From Planctomycetota bacterium (lineage in GTDB: Bacteria; Planctomycetota; Phycisphaerae; Sedimentisphaerales; Anaerobacaceae): a DNA stretch of 11,605 nucleotides. The notes beneath the pieces were generated by a model. The model had not been told where the DNA came from and did not search any database. It worked only from the letters and a program-made list of their open reading frames with translations. Where the stretch lies: NCBI GenBank assembly GCA_023135255.1, contig JAGLTN010000528.1, positions 1-11,605 on the forward strand, written 5' to 3'. Below are positions 5,822 through 11,605 of this stretch, in pieces. The position numbers and the translations under genes are program-made. Each line of letters starts with the position of its first letter. Positions within the stretch are counted from its first letter, which is position 1.

Positions 5822-7372
5822 TCAATCGACCGATATATTTCGCCATTTTCGACCATCGGATTCTATCAGGTCATCTGCCTGCGGGAAAGATTCGCTGCCT
5901 GCTGGATATGTATATGATGCAGCTTCATCTTTCTGCCAGGCCTGCAATACAGGCTCAAGCAATTTCCATGATGCTTCGACGGAGTCGTACCTTGTAAATA
6001 AGGTCTGGTCGCCGAGCATGCAATCCAAAAGAAGTCTCTGGTATGCTTCGGGCATTTCTATCAGAAAAACATTTTTATAATTGAAGTTCATATCCAAAGT
6101 TGTCATGCAGATTTTTGAACCGGGTCTTTTTGCCTGGAAGCTCAGCGACATTCCCTCTTCAGGCTGAATCTGAAAAACAAGAACATTCGGCGGCATCTCA
6201 TCAAGGCCCACACTTGCAAAGAGAGAATGAGGAACCGATTTGAAATAAACCACTATTTCAGTATCCTTTGCCTTCATCGCTTTTCCAGTACGCAGATAAA
6301 AGGGAACCCCTTTCCATCTCCAGTTATCAATGAAAAGCCTGGCAGCAACAAAGGTCTCTGTTTTTGAATTTTCCGCAACAGATTTTTCATCGAGATATCC
6401 TTTGACTTGCTCAGCTTTTATTTTACCCGGGCTATATTGCGCCCTCACAAAATTATCATTAATTGTTTTAATATCTACAGGCCTGATAGCTTTTAGAAGT
6501 TTTACTTTTTCATCGCGAATGCTGTCCGCTTCAAAAGAAACAGGAGGCTCCATAGCAGCAAGAGCGAGCATTTGCAGCATGTGATTTTGAAACATATCCC
6601 GCAGTGCTCCGCTTTTGTCGTAATAGTTTGCGCGGTGACCAACGCCGATGGATTCTGAAATGGTAATCTGTATGTGGTCTATATAATTGCGATTCCAGAT
6701 CGGCTCAAAAATCAAGTTGGCAAATCTGAACATCAAAATATTCTGCACGGTTTCCTTACCGAGATAGTGATCTATGCGGTATATCTGCGATTCATCGAAA
6801 CAATGGCCTATATGTTCGTTGAGCTGGGTTGCACTTTTAAGGTCATGACCAAAAGGTTTTTCAATAACGAGCCTGATATTTTTATTTTTTTGAGCCTCAG
6901 CAGAACAGGACAGCTGGGCATGTTTTAATTGGTCGACTATTGTGGCATACAGAAAAGGAGGCACCGCAAGATAGAAAACAATATTTTCAATGCCTTTATA
7001 TTTTTTGTTAAGCCCGCCTGCCCGCTTGCGCATACGCTGATAGAAATCTGCGTCATCATAGTTGCCATCAATATAATAAAGCTTTTCAAGAAAGACATTC
7101 ATATCCTGAGAGGATATGAAATCAGAATTGTTGCGAACAGACTCCTTGGCCAATTCACGGAATTGCTCATCGGACAATTTAGTTCTGCCACAGCCTAATA
7201 AATAAAAATTGTCATTGAGCAGGTTTTGAGTGTAAAGCTGAAAAATGCTTTTGAATAATTTTCTGCGAACAAGATCTCCTGATGCGCCAAAAACAACAAA
7301 CCCGCAAGGCGGCGCCGGTGTCTCAGCACAAACAATATCCTGCTTATTTATAGTCGGTTGAATTTGAGGCAT
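5822..7372 (-). CDS. zwf: Glucose-6-phosphate 1-dehydrogenase
   Basis: The 516-residue length and motifs are typical. The dinucleotide-binding loop is GASGDLVRRKL (29-39). Arg63 after the second strand (GCGRTKLS) is where relatives contact the 2'-phosphate of NADP. EKPFG lies at 171-175, and the substrate/active-site signature RIDHYLGKE at 199-207 contains the catalytic His of the DHYLGKE motif. The C-terminal half has WRWKGVPFYLRTGKAM and GDQTLFTRYDSVEASW. The enzyme oxidises glucose-6-phosphate to 6-phosphogluconolactone and makes NADPH in the cytoplasm. The start ATG follows AGGGAG by seven bases. It lies 36 bp after the pyridine nucleotide-disulfide oxidoreductase gene and 18 bp before the COQ7-like gene. 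No other pentose-phosphate gene is near. Its placement inside an oxidant-scavenging operon suggests it serves as the reductant source for that pathway. Confidence 0.97.
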   Translation of the reverse strand: MPQIQPTINKQDIVCAETPAPPCGFVVFGASGDLVRRKLFKSIFQLYTQNLLNDNFYLLGCGRTKLSDEQFRELAKESVRNNSDFISSQDMNVFLEKLYYIDGNYDDADFYQRMRKRAGGLNKKYKGIENIVFYLAVPPFLYATIVDQLKHAQLSCSAEAQKNKNIRLVIEKPFGHDLKSATQLNEHIGHCFDESQIYRIDHYLGKETVQNILMFRFANLIFEPIWNRNYIDHIQITISESIGVGHRANYYDKSGALRDMFQNHMLQMLALAAMEPPVSFEADSIRDEKVKLLKAIRPVDIKTINDNFVRAQYSPGKIKAEQVKGYLDEKSVAENSKTETFVAARLFIDNWRWKGVPFYLRTGKAMKAKDTEIVVYFKSVPHSLFASVGLDEMPPNVLVFQIQPEEGMSLSFQAKRPGSKICMTTLDMNFNYKNVFLIEMPEAYQRLLLDCMLGDQTLFTRYDSVEASWKLLEPVLQAWQKDEAASYTYPAGSESFPQADDLIESDGRKWRNISVD

Positions 7373-7408
7373 TTCAAACTCCCTGAATTAAATATCATAA
7401 GCAAATTA

Positions 7409-8824
7409 TTACATGCGAAACATTAGTCGGCAAATATTTTTCAACCATTTCGACTTCATTTTTTTCATCATCCATGTTTCTGCAACTCGCTTTGTTAAAA
7501 AACCCATAGTCGGAAAAGAATGCTGCAGCATCAGAATATTATAAATTTTCAGCTTTTTCTGTATTGCCAAAGACCACTGATTTATCATTTCTCCGGAACC
7601 TTCGCCTACGATGTAAACGCCATAGATCTTACCAGTTGGGCTGATGAAAGCTTTAATGAAACCGATGTCTACGGATTCGGCGATTGCTGCGCCGTAGTCC
7701 TGGTAATCTACTTTTATCACTTCATAACGTATATTTTTTGCGTCAAGCTCAGATTGGGACATCCCTGAGCGAGATATTTGAGGCTCGGTGAAGACTGTCC
7801 AGGGAACTACATATTTTTTAAAATTCTTCTTAAAAAGCCCAGGTGACATGCTGTTCATTAAGGCAATCATACCCTGGTGCATCGCAGCGTGAGAGAATAA
7901 CGCATAACCATTGCAATCGCCGGCAGCATAAATATGCCTGACAGAACTCTGGAGAAATTTGTTTACCTTGATCATTCCTTTTTCATTAATTTGGACACCT
8001 GCATTTTCCAACTTTAGATTTTCGTAGTTGTGATTTCGACCTGCCGCTACCAGCAATTTTTCTGCGATAACTTTGTGACCTTTATCAGTTTGCATTATTA
8101 CTTGCTGATCTTCTTTTGCAAAGCTGCTCGGCTTTTGCTGACGTAAAATAGTAATGCCCTGTTCGTCGAAAACAGATTCGAGTATGTCGGTAGCCTGGGT
8201 ATCTTCACGCCACATCAGGCGCGGGCCTCTGATAATAATGGTTATCTTTGTGCCGAGCCTGCTGAAAGCTTGTGCCATTTCACATGCGATCGCCCCACCG
8301 CCAAGGACTATCATGCTTTTTGGTATCTTATCCAGCGAAAATATTGTTTCATTGGTTAGAAGATCAACCGTCTCTATGCCTGGAAATTCCGGCACAGCCG
8401 GGCTCGTTCCGGTGCAGATAAAAATCCTCTTAGCGGAATATTTTTTATCCGCAACTGCGACAGTATGCGAGTCGGAGAAACTTGCCTGGCCTTGCTGGTA
8501 TATCATGTCAACCTTGTCAAACATCTTCATCGTTTTTTTCTCACGAATGAAGTCAAGGTCGCTGGCAATATGACCAAAAGGACTTTTGATATCTAAAGAC
8601 CGACTTTCAACGAGTCCCATTTTGACCAGCTTATCAAATGAGCTTCGATATTTGCCTATTCTCAGCAGAGCTTTACTGGGGATGCATCCGACGTTCATGC
8701 ATTCACCGCCTACCTTATGCTTTTCAACAGCACAGACTTTGAGCCCCATCTCAGCAGCCATTATTGAAACTGCCATTCCCGCCGGCCCCAGCCCTATTAC
8801 GATAAGATCGTAATCATATTTCAT
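7409..8824 (-). CDS. FAD-dependent pyridine nucleotide-disulfide oxidoreductase, not a dihydrolipoamide dehydrogenase
   Basis: This 471-residue class I flavoprotein disulfide reductase has an FAD-binding GLGPAG (11-16), redox-active C42 and C47 in GGECMNVGCIPSKAL (39-53), a nucleotide-binding GGGAIA (175-180) and a second FAD motif AAGDCNG (300-306). The dihydrolipoamide dehydrogenase His-Glu dyad is absent: HSFPTMGF (435-442) has Phe where the catalytic His should be and Phe in place of the Glu. It is therefore closer to the mercuric-reductase-like or transhydrogenase-like branch. The GxGxxA loop and R199 after the second strand (IIIRGP) suggest preference for NADPH. The start ATG has AGGGG eight bases upstream. 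It lies between rubredoxin (56 bp) and zwf (36 bp), so it may pass electrons from Zwf-made NADPH to rubredoxin or a small disulfide. The C-terminal tail is basic (MMKKMKSKWLK). Confidence 0.88.
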   Translation of the reverse strand: MKYDYDLIVIGLGPAGMAVSIMAAEMGLKVCAVEKHKVGGECMNVGCIPSKALLRIGKYRSSFDKLVKMGLVESRSLDIKSPFGHIASDLDFIREKKTMKMFDKVDMIYQQGQASFSDSHTVAVADKKYSAKRIFICTGTSPAVPEFPGIETVDLLTNETIFSLDKIPKSMIVLGGGAIACEMAQAFSRLGTKITIIIRGPRLMWREDTQATDILESVFDEQGITILRQQKPSSFAKEDQQVIMQTDKGHKVIAEKLLVAAGRNHNYENLKLENAGVQINEKGMIKVNKFLQSSVRHIYAAGDCNGYALFSHAAMHQGMIALMNSMSPGLFKKNFKKYVVPWTVFTEPQISRSGMSQSELDAKNIRYEVIKVDYQDYGAAIAESVDIGFIKAFISPTGKIYGVYIVGEGSGEMINQWSLAIQKKLKIYNILMLQHSFPTMGFLTKRVAETWMMKKMKSKWLKNICRLMFRM

Positions 8825-8880
8825 CGAGCACCCCTGTGAAGCAAAATACGAAAATCAGATTGCAATAATAGAGGATTTGC

Positions 8881-9045
8881 TTAATCTTCTGTAGGCTCAA
8901 ATTCATCCTTGCCTACGCCGCAATCCGGACATGTCCAGTCATCAGGTAGGTCTTCAAAAGCAGTTCCCGGCTCAATATCATTTTCCACGTCACCGGCAGC
9001 AGGGTCATATATATATCCGCACGTCAGGCATTTATATTTTCCCAT
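8881..9045 (-). CDS. Rubredoxin
   Basis: This 54-residue protein has the full rubredoxin pattern. C6-x2-C9 sits in [11 protein letters not shown], followed by an acidic middle with [12 protein letters not shown] (26-37), and C39-x2-C42 sits in [13 protein letters not shown]. The four Cys bind a single iron that shuttles one electron. The start ATG is preceded by AGGAG with six bases of spacing. It begins 20 bp after the flavin reductase stop. In Moorella thermoacetica a flavin reductase domain and a rubredoxin domain are fused in one protein (Hrb) that feeds FprA; here the two are separate neighbouring genes in the same order. It is the most likely electron donor for the flavodiiron protein, the desulfoferrodoxin and the rubrerythrin-like protein encoded upstream. 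Confidence 0.98.
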   Translation of the reverse strand: MGKYKCLTCGYIYDPAAGDVENDIEPGTAFEDLPDDWTCPDCGVGKDEFEPTED

Positions 9046-9065
9046 TTTTTCTCCTATGTTTTTTC

Positions 9066-9584
9066 TTATTCCTTAGTTTCATGATACGTGGCAGCACTCT
9101 TAGGTGTCCTGCCATGTTTGACATCGCGATAATAATTATATGTCATCGGGTATTTGTCATCGCACAGGCACTGACAAGCAACTATCTTGGCGATGAAAAT
9201 CGTATGCGTCTCCACGTCAACAGAATCTGTCACTTCGGCCTCTATAAAACCAACTACAGAATCGGTTACAACAGGACAACCGGTTTCGCCGAGCCTGTGC
9301 TGGACGTCTTGGAATTTATTGAAGTCTCTGCCGCTTCTAAAACCGAATTTACCCATCAGCAAAGTCGGAGCTTCTTCAGCAAGAATCGAAACAGCGAAAA
9401 CTCCGCTGTCTTTGATATAATCCCAGGTAAGGTTTCCGCGGTTAACGCTTATAGCGACCATTGGTGGCTCAGGTGTAACCTGGAAAACTGTGTTGACTAT
9501 ACAACCGTTGACCTTGTCTTCGCTTTTAGAGCTGACAATGCACATTCCATAGCTGAGGTTAAACAATGAATCTAAATCAAGCAT
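9066..9584 (-). CDS. Flavin reductase-like FMN-binding protein (split Hrb N-domain)
   Basis: The 172-residue protein is a flavin reductase domain of the FMN-binding split-barrel type. [20 protein letters not shown] (25-44), the [23 protein letters not shown] stretch (46-68), the GFIEAEV core (112-118) and [10 protein letters not shown] (125-134, with H127) are family hallmarks. It is very like the N-terminal domain of high-molecular-weight rubredoxin (Hrb), which uses NADH to reduce FMN and then rubredoxin. The rubredoxin domain is not fused but is the next gene. It is cytoplasmic. The start ATG is preceded by an AGGA eight bases upstream and lies 20 bp after the rubrerythrin-like gene. A nearby out-of-frame ATG is ignored. 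It should deliver NAD(P)H electrons to rubredoxin and so to FprA; NADH versus NADPH use cannot be read from the sequence. Confidence 0.9.
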   Translation of the reverse strand: MLDLDSLFNLSYGMCIVSSKSEDKVNGCIVNTVFQVTPEPPMVAISVNRGNLTWDYIKDSGVFAVSILAEEAPTLLMGKFGFRSGRDFNKFQDVQHRLGETGCPVVTDSVVGFIEAEVTDSVDVETHTIFIAKIVACQCLCDDKYPMTYNYYRDVKHGRTPKSAATYHETKE

Positions 9585-9604
9585 TTTCCATCCTGTCTTT
9601 ATAG

Positions 9605-10096
9605 TTAAGCAAGTTCCTGGAGTTTTTCGTTTAATAAGTTGATGTGGCTTATCTCTTCATCAATAATTGCCTTAACCTTGTCCTTGCCCTCTTTTGATTT
9701 AATGAATCCTCTCATGTTCATGTAAAAGACTACAGAATCTTTCTCGCTGTTCAATGCGATGTTAAGTATTTCTTTGATGGACTCATTGCCGGTAAGCTCC
9801 TGGGTTGGGCTTTTCTTACCCTCACAGCCGTGCGAATCTGCCATCATCCGCAAATACATAGCTGCCTGGTTATCGGGATCATAAACCGTAGGCTCTTTGT
9901 CGTCTGCGGAAAGTTCTTTTCTCATGGTGGCAAAAGTCATCTCATGGCTGTCTTCCATGGCAGCAAGACCAAGCAGCATTGTCTTAGTTTCATCATCAGA
10001 TGTGTTTTCCGCAGCTTTTCTGTAAAACTTCGCGCCGTTTCTCTCAATCTCTTCTGCCATTTCAAATATTTCATCTACATTAAAACGGATGTTCAT
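9605..10096 (-). CDS. Rubrerythrin/ferritin-like diiron protein without rubredoxin domain
   Basis: This 163-residue four-helix protein carries duplicated diiron motifs: E18 in EEIERNGAKFY, E48 and H51 in AMEDSHEM, E118 in NSEKDSVVFY, and E148 and H151 in DEEISHINLL. These fit the rubrerythrin/ferritin-like superfamily. The usual C-terminal rubredoxin domain is missing, so electrons would have to come from the separate rubredoxin encoded two genes on. Such proteins reduce hydrogen peroxide to water, or store iron. The gene starts three bases after the desulfoferrodoxin stop and its GGAAAGG binding site lies inside that upstream gene, so the two are tightly coupled. This makes sense because superoxide reductase produces the peroxide this protein could remove. 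A loop at residues 63-105 (with HGCEGKK) is unusually long and its role is unknown. Confidence 0.88.
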   Translation of the reverse strand: MNIRFNVDEIFEMAEEIERNGAKFYRKAAENTSDDETKTMLLGLAAMEDSHEMTFATMRKELSADDKEPTVYDPDNQAAMYLRMMADSHGCEGKKSPTQELTGNESIKEILNIALNSEKDSVVFYMNMRGFIKSKEGKDKVKAIIDEEISHINLLNEKLQELA

Positions 10097-10099
10097 TTT

Positions 10100-10474
10100 C
10101 TACCCTTTCCACAATCCATGAATATTGCAATATTCCCGAGCCGACGGTGATTCCGCATTAATTTTAAATGTCGCTTCAGGCTTACCACCTGGTTCAAGGA
10201 ACTGCCTGTAGGCTTTACCATCTGCAAGCAGCTCTATCCACTCGATGTAATGTTTTTCTTCCATCGGATGCAGTGTACTGCCAACAGTTACTTTATATCC
10301 GCTGTCAACTTTCTCTATCACGGGGACATGTTTTTCTGTTGCTGAATCAGCAGTGCTTTCTGCCATAAGTTTCATAGGCTGACCACAGCAGACCAGTTCA
10401 CCATCGCCGCCATGAAGAACCTCAACAATATTTCCACACGCCATACATTTATAAACTTCAAGTTTCTTTGCCAT
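10100..10474 (-). CDS. dfx: Desulfoferrodoxin (two-iron superoxide reductase)
   Basis: The 124-residue protein has both domains of the 2Fe superoxide reductase. The N-terminal desulforedoxin-like site has C10, C13, C29 and C30 (CMAC and CC). The catalytic neelaredoxin-type domain has E47-K48-H49 (TEKHVPV), H69 (LHPMEEKH), H75, and C116 with H119 (YCNIHGLW). These supply the Fe(His)4(Cys) centre, and the Glu-Lys pair near it assists catalysis. The enzyme reduces superoxide to hydrogen peroxide in the cytoplasm without releasing O2, which is typical of anaerobes. Electrons usually come from rubredoxin, encoded three genes on. The start ATG has AAGGGG nine bases upstream. It lies 26 bp after fprA and three bases before the rubrerythrin-like gene. 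All key residues are intact. Confidence 0.98.
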   Translation of the reverse strand: MAKKLEVYKCMACGNIVEVLHGGDGELVCCGQPMKLMAESTADSATEKHVPVIEKVDSGYKVTVGSTLHPMEEKHYIEWIELLADGKAYRQFLEPGGKPEATFKINAESPSAREYCNIHGLWKG

Positions 10475-10500
10475 AATTATTTCCCCTTTAATAACAAGTT

Positions 10501-11605
10501 TTAATCTGTAATTCCAATTTCTTTATGCTTCTGTAAAATATCATCTGCAAGTTTTTCCAAAGCTAAATAATCATTTTCTTTAGGCTCACCTTTTGCCATA
10601 ACAGTATCCAGTATCTGGCCTTTGAAATTTGTCAACATAGCGGCAATCATCTCAACTGTTTTGCCTGCCCAGCCGTAAGAGCCTATCACTGAAGCAAATT
10701 TAAATTTAGGTCTTAATGCATTGGCTAAAAATGCGGCATAGGCAGCGGCAGGATGGGGGCCCGTCAGAACCGTTGAAGTGCCTATAACTATAGTAGCACA
10801 ATCAACCAGGGTAATTGCCAGTTTGCCGATATCGACAGTTGAAAGCTCAAACTGCTTTACTTCAATTCCTCTTTCGATAAGAGCATCTACTAAATATGTC
10901 ACCATCTTTGCGGTGCTGCCGTGCATCGATACATAAGGAATGACAACAATATTTTCTACCTTGTCAGATGCCCATTCCTTATAAGCTTCGATAATAAAAC
11001 CAGGCTCATCATATACGGGACCATGGCTCGGTGCTATTATCTCAATGTCCAGGTCCTTTATTTTTTCAATGTTTTTGTTTATCTGCGATCTGAAAGGTGC
11101 CATTATTTCAGCGTAATACCTTTTTGCCGGTTCGTATATTTCAGCGTTGTCTTTTACAAACAGATCGCTGGTCGCAAAATGTGAGCCGAAGAAATCACAC
11201 GAGAATAAGATTTTATCTTCAGATAGATATGTGGAAAACGTTTCAGGCCAATGCACCCAGGGCGTATAGACAAACTGCAAAGTTTTGTCACCTAATGACA
11301 AAGTGCTGCCGTCTTCGATCGTCTGAAATTTATCGTCTTCAATACTAAGCATATCCATGAGAGTCGCTTTGCATTTCGGATTTGTCACTATCTTCGCATC
11401 CGGATACAGCATAAGCATATCAGGCAGTGAACCGGAATGATCCTGTTCGCCGTGATGAGCGATTATGTAGTCGATCTTAGTAACGCCTGCCTTTATAAGA
11501 TTATCTATTAATACTTCGGTTTTAGTTGGATCAACGGTATCGAGCAATGCGGTTTTTTCGCTGCCTTTAACCAGATATGAATTGTAGCTTGTCCCATCGG
11601 GTAAA
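10501..11605 (-). CDS. fprA: A-type flavodiiron protein FprA, 5' end cut by window
   Basis: The frame is open to the right edge; 367 codons are visible, beginning [20 protein letters not shown], so about 25-35 N-terminal residues are missing. The TTG at 11547 is not the true start. The metallo-beta-lactamase domain carries the diiron ligands HxExDH (HHGEQDH at 11437-11457), H in WVHWPE, D in SCDFFGSH and H in [10 protein letters not shown] flavodoxin domain follows, with FMN loop [11 protein letters not shown], then [11 protein letters not shown] and GSYGWAGK. The protein takes electrons from rubredoxin and reduces O2 to water or NO to N2O in the cytoplasm; which is preferred cannot be told from sequence. 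The flavodoxin domain is about 150 residues and complete. It is the first visible gene of the operon. In other anaerobes it is paired with rubredoxin or Hrb. Confidence 0.97.
   Translation of the reverse strand, partial: LPDGTSYNSYLVKGSEKTALLDTVDPTKTEVLIDNLIKAGVTKIDYIIAHHGEQDHSGSLPDMLMLYPDAKIVTNPKCKATLMDMLSIEDDKFQTIEDGSTLSLGDKTLQFVYTPWVHWPETFSTYLSEDKILFSCDFFGSHFATSDLFVKDNAEIYEPAKRYYAEIMAPFRSQINKNIEKIKDLDIEIIAPSHGPVYDEPGFIIEAYKEWASDKVENIVVIPYVSMHGSTAKMVTYLVDALIERGIEVKQFELSTVDIGKLAITLVDCATIVIGTSTVLTGPHPAAAYAAFLANALRPKFKFASVIGSYGWAGKTVEMIAAMLTNFKGQILDTVMAKGEPKENDYLALEKLADDILQKHKEIGITD

Larger units (their letters stand above)
1900..11605 (-). other. Long redox-defence operon
   Basis: Eleven genes are read in one direction with gaps of 26, 3, 20, 20, 56, 36, 18, 38, 42 and 20 bp and no visible terminator or strong internal promoter. 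The cluster ends at the repeat array after the DUF2400 gene. Its promoter, if it has one, is beyond the right edge. Co-transcription is inferred from spacing only. Confidence 0.65.

Noticed and set aside
8154..8573. 139-residue plus-strand open frame
   Set aside because: It lies opposite the flavoprotein gene, with no recognisable domain and no convincing ribosome binding site.
7409..8824. Annotation as dihydrolipoamide dehydrogenase
   Set aside because: The catalytic His and Glu near the C-terminus are replaced by Phe, and no 2-oxoacid dehydrogenase genes are nearby.
8931..9569. 212-residue plus-strand open frame
   Set aside because: It is antisense to the flavin reductase and rubredoxin genes, whose protein motifs are complete, and its own translation shows no family features.
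10501..11547. FprA starting at the TTG at 11547
   Set aside because: The frame continues to the window edge with conserved FprA residues ([11 protein letters not shown]), so the gene is cut by the window rather than short.

Overview
This 11.6-kb window holds thirteen genes, all on the minus strand, in two transcription blocks. The content points to an anaerobic or microaerotolerant bacterium with modest GC content. It has an A-type flavodiiron protein, a two-domain superoxide reductase (desulfoferrodoxin), a rubrerythrin-like diiron protein, a rubredoxin, a flavin reductase and a class I hybrid cluster protein. A lipobox and membrane-anchored proteins show an active export route. The mix is reminiscent of anaerobic Planctomycetota (Phycisphaerae-type) or other anaerobic lineages, but the sequence alone does not fix the phylum.

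Block 1 reads leftward from the right edge to position 1900. In transcription order it holds fprA (5' end cut by the window), desulfoferrodoxin, a rubrerythrin/ferritin-like protein, a flavin reductase-domain protein, rubredoxin (54 aa), an NAD(P)-flavin disulfide oxidoreductase, glucose-6-phosphate dehydrogenase (zwf), a COQ7-like diiron protein, a Cys-rich lipoprotein, a membrane-anchored thioredoxin/DUF255 (YyaL/SPATA20-like) protein, and a TIGR02757/DUF2400 protein with a C-terminal four-cysteine cluster. Gaps are 3 to 56 bp and no terminator is visible, so it looks like one operon of at least 9.7 kb. It can be read as a chain for removing O2, superoxide, peroxide and NO. Zwf makes NADPH, flavoproteins and rubredoxin carry electrons, and FprA, desulfoferrodoxin and the diiron protein consume the oxidants. 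The lipoprotein and the anchored thioredoxin-fold protein may form an envelope branch.

Block 2 (1 to about 1650) has its own promoter and a 19-bp imperfect inverted repeat. It encodes an Rrf2-family regulator with three Cys in the Fe-S ligand region, a small cupin, and the N-terminal 229 residues of a class I hybrid cluster protein (hcp), which runs off the left edge. It looks like a nitrosative/redox-stress operon under local Fe-S control.

Two minisatellites lie close together near the block boundary. One is a six-copy 18-bp tandem repeat inside the rrf2 coding sequence, which adds about 30 residues of SAGxxx repeats in front of the DNA-binding helices. The other is a 20-bp tandem repeat of six and a half copies that fills the space directly after the DUF2400 stop codon. 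These repeats, the split FprA/Hrb-type electron chain with built-in zwf, and the Cys-rich lipoprotein are the most unusual items in the window.
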